Notes: generated by a model from the letters alone, not told the origin. A stretch of DNA of 64,000 nt from Halorussus litoreus (GCF_003382685.1 NZ_KZ859509.1:1-64000); one strand, 5' to 3'. Shown: positions 25,594 to 35,114, counted from the stretch's first letter. Made by a program: numbers and translations.

Positions 25594-27291
25594 ATGTCAC
25601 AACGTATGGGCAACCAGCCGATGATCGTACTCTCCGAGGACAGCCAGCGCACCCAGGGCAAAGACGCCCAGTCGATGAACATCACCGCCGGGACCGCGGT
25701 CGCGGAAGCCGTCCGCACCACGCTCGGCCCGAAAGGGATGGACAAGATGCTCGTCGACTCCACGGGGCAGGTCGTCGTCACGAACGACGGCGTCACCATC
25801 CTCAAGGAGATGGACATCGAGCACCCGGCGGCCAACATGGTCGTCGAGGTCTCCGAGACCCAGGAGAACGAGGTCGGCGACGGCACGACCACCGCGGTCG
25901 TCGTCGCCGGTGAACTCCTCGAGAAGGCCGAGGACCTCCTCGAACAGGACATCCACGCCACCACCCTCGCGCAGGGATACCGGCAGGCCGCCGAGGAAGC
26001 CAAGGACATCCTCGAGGAGAAGGCCATCGACGTGAGCGCCGACGACACCGAGACCCTCGAGAAGATCGCCTCCACCGCGATGACCGGCAAGGGCGCGGAG
26101 AACTCCAAGGACTACCTCGCCGAACTCGTCGTGCGCGCGGTCCAGTCCGTCGCCGACGACGAGGGTATCGACACGGACAACGTCAAGGTCGAGACCGTCG
26201 TCGGCGGTTCCATCGACCAGTCCGAACTCGTCGAGGGCGTCATCGTGGACAAGGAGCGCGTCCACGAGAACATGCCCTACTTCGTCGAGGACGCAAACAT
26301 CGCCCTGCTCGACAGCGCGCTCGAAATCCAGGAGACCGAGATCGACGCGGAAGTCAACGTCACCGACCCCGACCAGCTCCAGCAGTTCCTCGACCAGGAA
26401 GAGGAACAGCTCCGTGAGATGGTCGACCAGCTCGAAGCTGTCGGCACCGACGTCGTCTTCGTGGACGGCGGCATCGACGACATGGCCCAGCACTTCCTCG
26501 CGGAAGCGGGCATCATCGCGGTCCGCCGCGCGAAGTCCGACGACATGAGCAAGCTCGTCCGCTCGACCGGCGCGAGCCTCGTCAGCAACGTCGACGACAT
26601 CGAGGAGTCCGACCTCGGCTTCGCCGGGTCGGTCGCCCAGAAGGACGTCGGCGGCGACCAGCGCATCTTCGTCGAGGACGTCGAGGAGGCCAAGTCCGTC
26701 AGCCTCATCCTCCGCGGCGGCACCGAGCACGTCGTCGACGAGGTCGAGCGCGCCATCGAGGACAGCCTCGGCGTCGTGCGCGTCACGCTGGAGGACGGCA
26801 AGGTCGTCCCCGGCGGCGGCGCGCCCGAGACCGAGCTCGCGCTCGAACTCCGCAACTACGCCGACTCCGTGGGCGGCCGCGAGCAGCTCGCGGTCGAGGC
26901 GTTCGCCGACACCCTCGAGGTCATCCCGCGCACCCTCGCCGAGAACGCGGGTCTGGACCCCATCGACAGCCTCGTCGACCTCCGCAGCCAGCACGACAGC
27001 GGTAACTTCGGTTCGGGCCTCGACGCCTACACCGGAGACATCGTCGACATGGAGGCCGACGGCGTGGTCGAGCCGCTCCGAGTGAAGACCCAGGCCATCG
27101 AGTCCGCGACCGAGGCGGCCGTCATGCTGCTCCGCATCGACGACGTCATCGCCGCAGGCGACCTGAAGGGCGGTCAGGTCGACGGCGACGACGGCGGCGA
27201 CCCCGGCGCAGGCGGCCCCGGCGGTGCCGGTGGCATGGGCGGCGGCATGGGCGGCATGGGCGGTATGGGCGGCATGGGCGGCGCGATGTAG
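25594..27291 (+). CDS. Thermosome subunit (group II chaperonin)
   Basis: 565-residue CCT/thermosome subunit, an ATP-driven protein-folding ring. ATP-site motifs: [11 protein letters not shown] near 43, NDGVTIL near 64, GDGTTTAVV at 95, and [11 protein letters not shown] plus the [12 protein letters not shown] end. Residues from about 540 on are a Gly/Met-rich GGM tail as in other haloarchaeal thermosomes. Start ATG 25594 follows a strong TATA box. A very stable hairpin begins 8 bp after the stop. Haloarchaea usually have two or three paralogs; which one this is cannot be settled here. Confidence 0.97.
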   Translation: MSQRMGNQPMIVLSEDSQRTQGKDAQSMNITAGTAVAEAVRTTLGPKGMDKMLVDSTGQVVVTNDGVTILKEMDIEHPAANMVVEVSETQENEVGDGTTTAVVVAGELLEKAEDLLEQDIHATTLAQGYRQAAEEAKDILEEKAIDVSADDTETLEKIASTAMTGKGAENSKDYLAELVVRAVQSVADDEGIDTDNVKVETVVGGSIDQSELVEGVIVDKERVHENMPYFVEDANIALLDSALEIQETEIDAEVNVTDPDQLQQFLDQEEEQLREMVDQLEAVGTDVVFVDGGIDDMAQHFLAEAGIIAVRRAKSDDMSKLVRSTGASLVSNVDDIEESDLGFAGSVAQKDVGGDQRIFVEDVEEAKSVSLILRGGTEHVVDEVERAIEDSLGVVRVTLEDGKVVPGGGAPETELALELRNYADSVGGREQLAVEAFADTLEVIPRTLAENAGLDPIDSLVDLRSQHDSGNFGSGLDAYTGDIVDMEADGVVEPLRVKTQAIESATEAAVMLLRIDDVIAAGDLKGGQVDGDDGGDPGAGGPGGAGGMGGGMGGMGGMGGMGGAM

Positions 27292-27298
27292 GCAGGCA

Positions 27299-27339
27299 GT
27301 TTGGAGCGCGAGCGACCGCCGGTCGCTCGCGCTCCAAAC
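27299..27339 (+). terminator. Perfect 19-bp hairpin 8 bp after the thermosome stop codon
   Basis: GTTTGGAGCGCGAGCGACC (27299-27317) pairs exactly with GGTCGCTCGCGCTCCAAAC (27321-27339) around the loop GCC. There is no T-run after it. Its position makes it a 3'-end structure of the thermosome mRNA, for termination or protection against exonucleases. Confidence 0.6.
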
Positions 27340-27406
27340 GCACCACCCAATTCGCGTCACCTGCGAACCCGCACCGCTCGATCACCGGCCGCTCGCGAAG
27401 CTGTCA

Positions 27407-27501
27407 GCTGATCACACGATCGCCGGCTGACCTCGCGATTGCCGGGTGACACACGATTATCGGCAGACCAAGCGACTATCGACCGACCGCGCGACTGCGC
27501 G
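27407..27501. repeat. 19-bp degenerate tandem repeat, five units
   Basis: Units start at 27407, 27426, 27445, 27464 and 27483, each near GCTGACCACGCGATTATCG with substitutions. The last unit runs into the 50-bp palindrome at 27485. Two 18-bp units beginning TCGCAGTCG(A/C)AGTTCG follow the palindrome. No gene is seen in the 373 bp between the thermosome gene and the next regulator. Confidence 0.75.
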
Positions 27502-27534
27502 CCCGAACCGGTTCGGGCGCGCAGTCGCGCGGTC
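27485..27534. repeat. 50-bp perfect palindrome
   Basis: Bases 27485-27509 (GACCGCGCGACTGCGCGCCC and five more) are the exact reverse complement of 27510-27534, with no spacer. It is GC-rich and could extrude as a cruciform or form a 25-bp RNA hairpin. It lies in the intergenic region between two convergent genes, so a bidirectional terminator is one reading. Confidence 0.8.
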
Positions 27535-27664
27535 TACTCGCAGTCGAAGTTCGAATCGCAGTCGCAGTTCGCCTCGAAACGCTGCTGTCGTTCCGACGAC
27601 GGCTTTTCTTTCGTGCCTCTATTCGCTAGGCGTCTGCCCGTTCGTACAGTTCCGGAGACGAGAT

Positions 27665-28318
27665 TCAAAAGTCGCTGAGCAGCGTGTTCGAGACGAGGTC
27701 CGAGACGCCGCGGCGGAGCCGCTCGGAGGCCGACTGGCCGCTGATATCGAGCTTTTCGCCGAGTTCGTTCAGCGAGATCTGTCGGGGGACCTCGAAGTAG
27801 CCCGTCCGCTCGGCGGTGACCAGCGCGCGGCGCTGTTCCGAACTCAGGCCGAACTCGTCGACCATCTCCGAGTCGCCCGGCGTGTACAGCCGCTGGAGTC
27901 GGAAGTCCACGTCGTTGTCGCTGCAGTACTCGCGCATCTCGACGACCGAGTCCCTGTCGGGGAATCGGACCCGGCGCTGCCAGCCGTCGGCCGTGCCGGT
28001 TCCCGCCATCGGGGCCGCGCCGAGTCGCTGGTACACCGGGTAGACGCCCACGATGTCTTCGTTGTCGATCCGCGCACGGTAGAGCCGCTTGCCGTCGAGT
28101 TTCTCGATGCAGGTCGCCGACTCGACCGTCCGGTCGCGGTCGAGCCCCGACTCCAGCGCCTCGAAGTCGCCGCCGAACGCCCAGAATGTCACCACGGGCG
28201 CACCCACTCCGGCCGCGATCTGGGACTCGAGTTCGAGGGTCACGTCGGGCGCGCCGTCGAGCGCGGTCGTCAGCGCCAGGTCCGACGACTGGATGGCGAA
28301 CTCGGCGATGAGGCTCAT
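27665..28318 (-). CDS. Bat-like HTH transcriptional regulator
   Basis: 217 residues from ATG 28318 (MSLIAEFAIQSSDLALTTAL). The C-terminus LSSEQRRALVTAERTGYFEVPRQISLNELGEKLDISGQSASERLRRG is the HTH_10 helix-turn-helix found in the bacterio-opsin activator family. The N-terminal part is the GAF-like regulatory domain that accompanies it. Such proteins are numerous in haloarchaea and act on individual operons in response to mostly unknown signals. It is transcribed toward the thermosome gene and is not obviously in an operon. Confidence 0.9.
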   Translation of the reverse strand: MSLIAEFAIQSSDLALTTALDGAPDVTLELESQIAAGVGAPVVTFWAFGGDFEALESGLDRDRTVESATCIEKLDGKRLYRARIDNEDIVGVYPVYQRLGAAPMAGTGTADGWQRRVRFPDRDSVVEMREYCSDNDVDFRLQRLYTPGDSEMVDEFGLSSEQRRALVTAERTGYFEVPRQISLNELGEKLDISGQSASERLRRGVSDLVSNTLLSDF

Positions 28319-28444
28319 TGGAGTGAACTTCTCTCGGTTCTTTGAAAATCTATCGGTGGCAGTCAAATACATTATGGAAACGGTGGGAAATCAGCCGGCG
28401 TTCCCACATCGACTTTCGAGCGCAGACCGACCTTCGACCCCGAG

Positions 28445-28903
28445 TCAGTCCTTGACGTCGAGGTCGAACTGCTCGTGCTCGCTGGCGGCGTTCAACACGA
28501 CGCTGGTGTTGCTCTCCTTCACGTCTGGGTCGTTGAGCAGGGTCTTGATGCCACGGTTCATCCCGTCGGTGTCGGCGAACTTGCCGACCGCGATGATGTC
28601 GTAGTCGCCCGTGACCTCGTAGACGCTGATCATCTGGTCGTGGCTCCGCAGGCTCTCGGTCACGTCGGGCAGCGCGTCGCCCTCGACCTTGAGCTGGACG
28701 ATGGCGGTCACGTCGTACCCGAGCGCGCCGTAGTCCACTCGCGGCGTGTAGCCGTCGATGACGCCGTCGCCTTCGAGGTCCTGGAGGTGATTCGAAACGG
28801 TCGTGACCGAGACGTCGAGGTCCTCGGCGAGACTCCGAAGGCTGGCCCGGCCGTCGCCCAACAGCGCGTTCACCAACTTCGCGTCGAGATTTTCGTACGT
28901 CAT
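28445..28903 (-). CDS. lrp: Lrp/AsnC family transcriptional regulator
   Basis: 152 residues. The N-terminal HTH ([44 protein letters not shown]) is followed by the RAM ligand-sensing domain ([36 protein letters not shown]). It is divergent from glnA; in Halobacterium salinarum an Lrp gene next to glnA has been reported to regulate it, and the same layout is seen here. Start ATG 28903, with an alternative four codons upstream. The intergenic region has repeated AGAATT half-sites that could be its operators. Confidence 0.93.
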   Translation of the reverse strand: MTYENLDAKLVNALLGDGRASLRSLAEDLDVSVTTVSNHLQDLEGDGVIDGYTPRVDYGALGYDVTAIVQLKVEGDALPDVTESLRSHDQMISVYEVTGDYDIIAVGKFADTDGMNRGIKTLLNDPDVKESNTSVVLNAASEHEQFDLDVKD

Positions 28904-28929
28904 TACGCTCACCAACGGCCCCCGCCCTT

Positions 28930-28974
28930 TAGAATTTTACGAATATCCAATTCTACCGTGGGAAAGGCAGAATT
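28930..28974. promoter_or_regulatory. AGAATT half-sites between lrp and glnA (candidate Lrp operator)
   Basis: TAGAATT (28930-28936) and AATTCTA (28949-28955) form a perfect 7-bp inverted repeat with a 12-bp spacer. A third AGAATT is at 28969-28974. They lie between the divergent start codons of lrp and glnA, where a dimeric or higher-order Lrp protein would bind. A TTTTAGTA stretch at about 28991-28998 is a possible glnA TATA box. Confidence 0.5.
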
Positions 28975-29029
28975 GTAGGAACCGGTAACGTTTTAGTAGT
29001 AGATGTAGTGGTTCGAATCGCCTACAAAG

Positions 29030-30400
29030 ATGACGGATGGACAAATTGCAGCCGAACCCGAGTCAGGGCTGACAGACGCCGAGCAGGACGTACTCGACGC
29101 GATCGACGAGGAGAACGTGGACTTCGTGCGCCTCCAGTTCACGGACATCACCGGAACGGTGAAGAACGTGAGCGTCCCCGCCTCGCAGGTCGAGAAGGCG
29201 TTCGAGGAAGGAATCTGGTTCGACGGCTCCTCCATCGAGGGGTTCGTCCGGATCCAGGAGAGCGACATGCGGCTCGAACCCGACCCCGAGACGTTCACCG
29301 TCCTGCCGTGGCGGTCGGACGGCGAGACCGCGAGCGCGCGGCTCATCTGCGACGTGGTAAACACCGACGGCACGCCGTTCGAGGGCGGCCCCCGGCAGGT
29401 ACTCAAGAGCGTGCTCGCCGAGGCCGAGGAGATGGGCTACGAGGTTTCCATCGGCCCCGAGCCCGAGTTCTTCCTGTTCGAGAAGGACGAGCAGGGCAAA
29501 GCGACGACCGTCCCCCACGACTCGGGCGGTTACTTCGACCTCGCGCCCAAGGACCTCGCGTCCGACGTGCGCCGCGAGATCATCTTCACGCTGGAGCAGA
29601 TGGGCTTCGAGATCGAGGCCAGCCACCACGAGGTCGCCGACGGGCAGCACGAGATCAACTTCAAGTACGACGACGCGCTCACCGCGGCCGACAACATCGC
29701 CACGTTCCGCGCGGTGGTGCGGGCGGTCGCCGAGCAGAACGACATCCACGCCACGTTCATGCCCAAGCCCATCGGCGAGATCAACGGCTCTGGCATGCAC
29801 AGCCACATCAGCCTGTTCGACGAGGACGGCAACGCCTTCGCCGACGAGGACGACGAGTACAACCTGAGCGAGACCGCCTACAAGTTCATGGGCGGCGTGC
29901 TCGATCACGCCCAGGCGTTCACCGCGGTCACGAACCCGACCGTCAACTCCTACAAGCGGCTGGTGCCGGGCTACGAGGCTCCGGTGTACATCGCGTGGAG
30001 CGACGTGAACCGCTCGGCGCTCATCCGCGTGCCCGACGCCGCAGGCGCGAGTTCCCGGTTCGAGATCCGGAGCCCCGACCCGTCGTGCAACCCCTACCTC
30101 GCGCTGGCCGCGGTCATCAAGGCCGGCCTCGACGGCATCGAGAACGACGCCGACCCCGGCGAGCCGGTCGCCGAGGACATCTACGAGTTCGGCGAAGAGG
30201 AACGCGACGAGTACGGCATCACGACCCTGCCCGGCAGCCTCGGACAGGCGGTCGACGCGCTCGAAGCGGACGAGGTCATCACCGACGCGCTCGGCGAGCA
30301 CGTCACCGAGAAGTTCGCGCAGGCCAAGCGCGCGGACTTCGCGGACTACAAGGCCCACGTCTCCTCGTGGGAGGAAGAGAAGTACCTCGAAAAGTTCTGA
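29030..30400 (+). CDS. glnA: Glutamine synthetase, type I
   Basis: 456-residue ATP-dependent ligase making glutamine from glutamate and ammonia, the main nitrogen-assimilation enzyme. Motifs: FDGSSIEGF near residue 64, [10 protein letters not shown] near 142, [11 protein letters not shown] near 250, and [34 protein letters not shown]. The adenylylation-site signature of the type I-beta enzymes (NLYDL) is not seen, so control by adenylylation is unlikely; feedback and Lrp-type transcriptional control are more probable. ATG 29030 gives an acidic N-terminal extension usual for halophiles. Confidence 0.97.
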   Translation: MTDGQIAAEPESGLTDAEQDVLDAIDEENVDFVRLQFTDITGTVKNVSVPASQVEKAFEEGIWFDGSSIEGFVRIQESDMRLEPDPETFTVLPWRSDGETASARLICDVVNTDGTPFEGGPRQVLKSVLAEAEEMGYEVSIGPEPEFFLFEKDEQGKATTVPHDSGGYFDLAPKDLASDVRREIIFTLEQMGFEIEASHHEVADGQHEINFKYDDALTAADNIATFRAVVRAVAEQNDIHATFMPKPIGEINGSGMHSHISLFDEDGNAFADEDDEYNLSETAYKFMGGVLDHAQAFTAVTNPTVNSYKRLVPGYEAPVYIAWSDVNRSALIRVPDAAGASSRFEIRSPDPSCNPYLALAAVIKAGLDGIENDADPGEPVAEDIYEFGEEERDEYGITTLPGSLGQAVDALEADEVITDALGEHVTEKFAQAKRADFADYKAHVSSWEEEKYLEKF

Positions 30401-30418
30401 GGTAGCGACCCGCGCGAT

Positions 30419-31339
30419 CTATCTTCTCGCGTTCGACGCTTCTCGCGTTCTCACGCGCTCGACAGCGAGCGGCAGCGCCAGAATCCCCGCGGGCACCGCC
30501 AGATTCAGCGCGAACGTCGCGGACAGCCCCACTCCGAGCGCGTTGCCCGCGTAGCCGACGACCCCGAGCGCGACCAGTCCCGCGACCGCGACGGGCGGGC
30601 CGACCGACGCGGGCGGCCCGACCGACGAGTCCGACGCCGTCCTGATCCACAGCCACGCCGCACCTGCGCCGAGGCTTCCGGCCAGCGCCGCGACCGCGTC
30701 CGGCGTGAGGCCGTTCGTGGCGACCGCCACGAGCGCGAGTCCGATTGCGACTGCGAACCCGCGTCCCGCTCGCCAGTCGGCGAGCCGAAGGAGCGCCCCG
30801 AGATAGACCAGTCCCACTCCGATCCCGACCACTACGTCGACGGCGTAGTGGACGCCGATGGCGACTCGCGAGATGGCGACGACCGCGACGACGAGGGCCG
30901 CGATAACTCCGGGAACAATTCCCGTAGCGAAGCCCGGAACGACCTCCGAGGTTCGCACTCGCGCTGGCGGTCGACCGCGGGCGCGGTCGACCGCCAGCGC
31001 GAGCGCGAGGACGCCCCACGTCGCGGGCGCGGCGATGGCGTGCCCGCTCGGGAAGCCGTATCCCGAGGCGTCGCCGAGGTGGAGGTCGGCCGGCGGGCGC
31101 GGCAGTGCGAACAGTCCCTTCAGCGCGAAGGAGAGCGCCGTCGCCCCGAGCGCGGTCGCGAGCGCGAACGCGCCGCGTTCGCGCTCGCGACCGCTGTCGG
31201 CCGACCAGTGGTACAGCGCGACCGCGCCGAGGAGGACGCCGGCGTCACCGAGGTACGTTAGCAGGCCGAACAGCTCGCGCACTGCTGGCGGGAGAAGTCG
31301 TTCGACCGCGACCGCGATCCCCAGTCCCCGTCCCGCCAT
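30419..31339 (-). CDS. PAP2-family membrane phosphatase
   Basis: 306-residue integral membrane phosphatase. The three PAP2 motifs are in order: KGLFALPRP (K-x6-RP), YGFPSGHAIAAP (PSGH) and SRVAIGVHYAVDVVVG (SR-x5-H-x3-D). About nine hydrophobic segments surround them. Likely substrates are lipid or polyprenyl (di)phosphates. A perfect 22-bp inverted repeat lies within the coding sequence at 30958-31003. The gene is Gly/Ala/Val-rich in its C-terminal membrane part. It converges on glnA, 18 bp apart. Confidence 0.92.
   Translation of the reverse strand: MAGRGLGIAVAVERLLPPAVRELFGLLTYLGDAGVLLGAVALYHWSADSGRERERGAFALATALGATALSFALKGLFALPRPPADLHLGDASGYGFPSGHAIAAPATWGVLALALAVDRARGRPPARVRTSEVVPGFATGIVPGVIAALVVAVVAISRVAIGVHYAVDVVVGIGVGLVYLGALLRLADWRAGRGFAVAIGLALVAVATNGLTPDAVAALAGSLGAGAAWLWIRTASDSSVGPPASVGPPVAVAGLVALGVVGYAGNALGVGLSATFALNLAVPAGILALPLAVERVRTREASNARR
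30958..31003. repeat. Perfect 22-bp inverted repeat inside the PAP2 gene
   Basis: Bases 30958-30979 are exactly complementary to 30982-31003, with a 2-nt loop (GG). It encodes the loop region LALAVDRARGRPPARV. Hairpins of this strength in coding sequence are uncommon and may affect transcription or mRNA decay. Confidence 0.75.
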
Positions 31340-31417
31340 CGGTTCGGAGTACGGCTGGCGGGCCGTGTACCTTTCGGTCGCGACGACTGGCGGTTGCTGA
31401 TGGGTTTCGATGCGGCG

Positions 31418-32665
31418 TTACGACCGGAGGTTGCCCAGACGGTCGCTGATGCGGGCCGGCAGGCTCAGCACGCCGACGCCGAAGCCGAGCATCACCATCA
31501 GGACGTAGAGGCCGAGCGTCGACAGCCATAGCACGACCATCGCGAAGATGGCCCACCAGTTCTCGAGCCAGTAGAAGGCCCCGAGGGTCATCACGGTGCC
31601 GTACAGCAACACGAGGTACGGGCCCCAGCCTCTGGCGTGGCTGCGGCGCATCCGCTTGCGGACGTACGCCTTCAGCTCCGATTCGACCTCGGGCTTGTCG
31701 ACGGTCCGGTCCTCGATGTCATCTTCGAACGATTCAACTTCGGCTCGCAACTCCCGCAGCTCGTCGCGGAGCTCCACGATGTCGGGAGCGGATTCGTCGT
31801 CGGTCATGTAGCGTGAGAGCAGGTCCTGTTTGCGTTCGACGCGCGATTGCAGTTGTTCTTTCGTCCGCTCGGCGTAGCTGCCGCGGTTGGCGAGGACGAC
31901 GTTCACGACCGCCCCGAGAAGCAGGAGGATACTCGCGAAGTACAGCCACGTCACCAGCAACAGCGCGGTGCCGAGGAACTGGGACGGCCCGGTCGAACTC
32001 GCCTCGGCGTAGACCCGGAACACCACCTGCAGGACCGTCCAGCCTACCGTCGCCAGCACCGCGCCGGGGAGCGCCTCCCGGAGCGACACGTCGGCGTCCG
32101 GGAAGACGACGTACAGCGGGAGGAACACCGGGACCAGCGCGACGATCTGAACGATCGTGGTCACGACGCCGACGAACGGGAACTCCGGGAACAGCGCGGT
32201 CACCGCACCGGTCGCGACGACGACCACGACGCCCACACCGATGGCGACCAGCACGAGCACCGCGTCCTTGAGCTGGTCGACGATGCCGGACGTCGGACCA
32301 CTCGCGTACACGTTCGAGAACGCCTCGTCCATCCCGCGAAACACCTTGAGCGCGCTCCACACCAGCAGGACCAGCCCGATGGCGGTCACGCTGCCCCGGC
32401 CAGACGGGTCGAGGATGAACTGGCGCAGTTGCTCCTCGCCGGTCGCGGTCAGCAGCCCGGACGCCTGACTCACGACCGTCGTCGCGAACTGCTCGCCGGC
32501 GACGAACGACGCGACCACGAACGCCAATACCAGCATCGGTATCAGCGAGACGAACGCGTAGTAGGCGATGCTCGCCGCGAGGAAGGTGATCTCCTGCTGG
32601 CGGGCCTCCTCGAACACGGAGCGGCCGGCGCTCACGGCGGAACCGAGACTGGGCACGCGACTCAT
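31418..32665 (-). CDS. YihY/BrkB-family membrane protein
   Basis: 415 residues. The N-terminal half is a YihY/virulence-factor BrkB domain: QQEITFLAASIAYYAFVSLIPMLVL, the conserved KVFRGMDEAFSNVY loop, PDADVSLREALPGAVLATVGWTVLQ, and GTALLLVTWLYFASILLLLGAVVNVVL. It is followed by a cytoplasmic coiled coil (about 255-320) and a C-terminal two- or three-helix membrane domain (GPYLVLLYGTVMTLGAFYWLENWWAIFAMVV). The family was once called RNase BN in error; its function is unknown. A paralog lacking this C-terminal membrane domain lies at 57.5 kb. Confidence 0.92.
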   Translation of the reverse strand: MSRVPSLGSAVSAGRSVFEEARQQEITFLAASIAYYAFVSLIPMLVLAFVVASFVAGEQFATTVVSQASGLLTATGEEQLRQFILDPSGRGSVTAIGLVLLVWSALKVFRGMDEAFSNVYASGPTSGIVDQLKDAVLVLVAIGVGVVVVVATGAVTALFPEFPFVGVVTTIVQIVALVPVFLPLYVVFPDADVSLREALPGAVLATVGWTVLQVVFRVYAEASSTGPSQFLGTALLLVTWLYFASILLLLGAVVNVVLANRGSYAERTKEQLQSRVERKQDLLSRYMTDDESAPDIVELRDELRELRAEVESFEDDIEDRTVDKPEVESELKAYVRKRMRRSHARGWGPYLVLLYGTVMTLGAFYWLENWWAIFAMVVLWLSTLGLYVLMVMLGFGVGVLSLPARISDRLGNLRS

Positions 32666-32739
32666 TTCGCCAACGAGCTACAAATATTCATTGGCGTTAG
32701 GTCGGGGCGTTTCACCCCAGCAGCCCGAAGTTACGACTC

Positions 32740-32800
32740 GCGTGTCGCCTCGCGTATCTCAGCGACTGGATTCACCTGTCGCCTCGCGTATCTCGGCGAC
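32740..32800. repeat. 24-bp direct repeat at the 3' end of trm1
   Basis: TGTCGCCTCGCGTATCTC(A/G) followed by GCGAC occurs near 32740 and again 36 bp further on, inside the last codons of trm1. The outer copy would encode almost the same C-terminal peptide (EIREAT) but lies after the stop. This looks like a short partial duplication of the gene end. Confidence 0.6.
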
Positions 32801-33874
32801 AGTCGCGTCGGTCTTGAACGTGGTCCCGCCGTAGTGGGTGCGCGAGGCCTCGAACCCGGCCTCGCGGAGCGCGTCGAGGAACTCGTCCATCCCCGAAGCC
32901 GCCCGGGTCCACTCCTTGCAGAGCCGGTGCTGGTCGTAGTGGGTCGGCTCGTGGAGTTCGGCTTCGAGCGTCTCCAGCAGCCGCTCGGCCCGAGTGACGG
33001 TGCCCATCGAGTCGTCGAGTTCCTCGCGGACCGCGGCCACGAACTCTGCCTCGTGGGCCGGCCCGAGCCAGAGCGGCCCCGCGACGAGCACGCGCTCGCT
33101 GCCACACTCCGGGCAGACGTCGAGCGGGTCGGCGATCAGGCCCGCGTCGTGCTCGCGGTAGAGACACGACTCGCAGTGGGAGACGTGGCCCAACTGCTCG
33201 ACGGCGGCGTTGGCGTCGGTCGCGCTGTGGTCGAGTTCGAGGTAGGTCCGGACGTAGTGATTCGTCGCGTGCGTGAACACCGGCCTCACGCCGACGTCGT
33301 AGCGCGCCGCGGTCCGTGCCAGCGCGCCCAGCAAAATTCGAACACCCATCTCGGCGTGGTAGTCGGTGTTTCGCGGGACCGCGCTGTACTTCCGGACGCC
33401 GCTGTGGAAGTGTGCGCCACAGAGCGGCGCGGTGTCGGTCGCGGTGATGCAGACCAGATTGCGCGCGTTGGCGAACGCCGCGTCCGCGAAGGGGATCGGC
33501 GTCCCGAACGGGTCGATGTCGACCACGTCGAACAGCGACTCGTGGAGGACCGCGTTCGCGTCGCGATGGACCACCTCGCCGTCGAGGTCGTTTCCCGCGA
33601 GATTCCGCCGGCAGAGTTCGACCGCCAACTCGTCGACGTCCGCGAGCGTCGCGTCCCAACCCTCAGCGGCCGCGCGCACGCCTCGGACGCCGCTGGCGGC
33701 CGTCGCGTCGAGGTACGTCTTCGCGCGTGGCTCGCGGTCGCGGTACGCCCGGAGCGTCGCCACGGTGAGGTCGCGGTTGAGCTCCTGCACCGGGTTGAAG
33801 AACACCTCGTCGCCGACGCCCTCGCCCTCCTGTTCGGGGACCTCGACCTCGACCCCGCCTTCGGTGACGCGCAT
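32759..33874 (-). CDS. trm1: tRNA (guanine(26)-N2)-dimethyltransferase Trm1
   Basis: 371 residues. It makes m2,2G at position 26 of tRNA. AdoMet motif I is [17 protein letters not shown] near residue 53, and the catalytic motif is [11 protein letters not shown] near 118. The archaeal Trm1 zinc site is [29 protein letters not shown] 33874 ([19 protein letters not shown]) is the canonical start; further upstream in-frame codons overlap another gene's region and lack protein character. The C-terminal residues ([11 protein letters not shown]) are partly duplicated in DNA just beyond the stop. Confidence 0.95.
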   Translation of the reverse strand: MRVTEGGVEVEVPEQEGEGVGDEVFFNPVQELNRDLTVATLRAYRDREPRAKTYLDATAASGVRGVRAAAEGWDATLADVDELAVELCRRNLAGNDLDGEVVHRDANAVLHESLFDVVDIDPFGTPIPFADAAFANARNLVCITATDTAPLCGAHFHSGVRKYSAVPRNTDYHAEMGVRILLGALARTAARYDVGVRPVFTHATNHYVRTYLELDHSATDANAAVEQLGHVSHCESCLYREHDAGLIADPLDVCPECGSERVLVAGPLWLGPAHEAEFVAAVREELDDSMGTVTRAERLLETLEAELHEPTHYDQHRLCKEWTRAASGMDEFLDALREAGFEASRTHYGGTTFKTDATVAEIREATGESSR

Positions 33875-34088
33875 ACCGCTACTCGTCGCTCCCCGGCGAA
33901 AAGCGACTCGGAAACGCTCGACCGGTTCGAGCCTCGGCAGGACCCCGCCCTCGCCGAGGTGACCTCGTCGGACGAGGCGTGACACCGGAACCTGTTTACA
34001 CCCGCCGTCCAAACCTCTGGCCCGTGTTCCCGGCGGACGCCACCGGTTCGGCTCGCGCACGCACCCCGGCTCTCGTGAGGTGGCCCCG

Positions 34089-34436
34089 ATGAACGAGGTC
34101 GAGGAGTGGCAGGCCCGCCTCGACGAAGCGGGCGAACTCACGCCCGCGGTTACCGACCGCATCCTGTCGGTCCACGACGACCGGGGAGCTCGCGCCATCG
34201 AGGCGGTCTCGGAGAGCCGGGTCAAGGAGTACCGGGACTTCACGGTGGTCGTGGGCCACGACGACGAGTACGTCGTCGAAGGGCGAGGCTGTGGCTGTCG
34301 GGACAGCGAGTACAACCTCGACCCCGAGGACCCGACCGAGCTCTGCTGGCACGTCATCGCGGTTGCCATCGCGCGCCGGGTGGACGCGGTGGACGACCAC
34401 GACATGTGGTACTCCGACGTGCGGGACTTTCTCTAG
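34089..34436 (+). CDS. Small SWIM-type zinc-finger protein
   Basis: 115 residues. The metal motif C-x-C...C-x-H is visible as [34 protein letters not shown], a SWIM-like finger that in larger proteins mediates DNA or protein contacts. The N-terminal part ([42 protein letters not shown]) is helical. ATG 34089 is preceded by GAGGTGG; an in-frame GTG at 34080 is possible. A larger SWIM protein is at 55.8 kb. Function unknown. Confidence 0.75.
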   Translation: MNEVEEWQARLDEAGELTPAVTDRILSVHDDRGARAIEAVSESRVKEYRDFTVVVGHDDEYVVEGRGCGCRDSEYNLDPEDPTELCWHVIAVAIARRVDAVDDHDMWYSDVRDFL

Positions 34437-34572
34437 GCGTAACGGGGCGTTCGATTCGTCCGCGTCGGAAGCGGCACAGAACGGTACAGGAGCCGGACGT
34501 GTCAGCGGGGAAACCGGCGGTGGCGGCGCTACGCCGTGCTACGAAAGAAAACAGTTACTCCAGAAAGTTCCG

Positions 34573-34881
34573 TTACCGCGTGATCGGACCGGTGATGGGA
34601 GACTGCGTGATCGGGGAGTTCGTGATCGGCTTGTCCGCAGTGATGGGGCCAGTGATCGGCGAATTCGTGATGGGGACGTCCTGCGTGATCGGCGCGTCGG
34701 CGGTTATCGGACCAGTAATCGGCGAGTTCGTGATGGGTACGTCCTGCGTGATGGGTACATCCTGCGTGATCGGCGCGTCGTTCGTGATAGGACCGGTGAT
34801 GGGGGCTGCGGCCGCACCGCCGGTGAAAGCGATACCGACTACGAGGAATCCGAGTAAGATTCCGAGTATTCTCGTGTTCAT
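34573..34881 (-). CDS. Secreted PIT-repeat peptide
   Basis: 102 residues from ATG 34881. Residues 1-25 (MNTRILGILLGFLVVGIAF then TGGAAA) are a Sec signal peptide with an Ala cleavage site. Everything after is a repeat of Pro-Ile-Thr every four to six residues: 15 PIT triplets joined by G, NS, QDV, ADA or NDA. No Cys, no other domain and no membrane anchor. The mature chain would be extended and Thr-rich, a good substrate for O-glycosylation. It is isolated in an AT-richer intergenic region with an inverted-repeat operator candidate upstream. I know no characterised homologue. Confidence 0.7.
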   Translation of the reverse strand: MNTRILGILLGFLVVGIAFTGGAAAAPITGPITNDAPITQDVPITQDVPITNSPITGPITADAPITQDVPITNSPITGPITADKPITNSPITQSPITGPITR

Positions 34882-34909
34882 ATCAATCGCGGCGTAATGC
34901 CGATTACCA

Positions 34910-34929
34910 TTAGAACGTCTTCGTTCTAA
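34910..34929. promoter_or_regulatory. Inverted repeat upstream of the PIT-repeat gene
   Basis: TTAGAACG (34910-34917) and CGTTCTAA (34922-34929) form a perfect 8-bp inverted repeat with a TCTT spacer, 29-48 bp upstream of the gene's ATG on the minus strand. The repeat covers the expected core promoter, so a repressor operator is likely. Confidence 0.45.
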
Positions 34930-35114
34930 AAGTTTTCCAAGTACAGGTTGGTTTTTGGTGGGAATCTAAACGATTGCCCCATAATTAAGATAAAATACAA
35001 AAACACCGCTGTGGGCAAACGGGGCGGTTCCGCGAACGATAGGTAGACGCCATCAGAATCTCGTTCACGTGTGAATCACCACCAACAGAGATACGTCCAA
35101 CTCATCATCAAATA

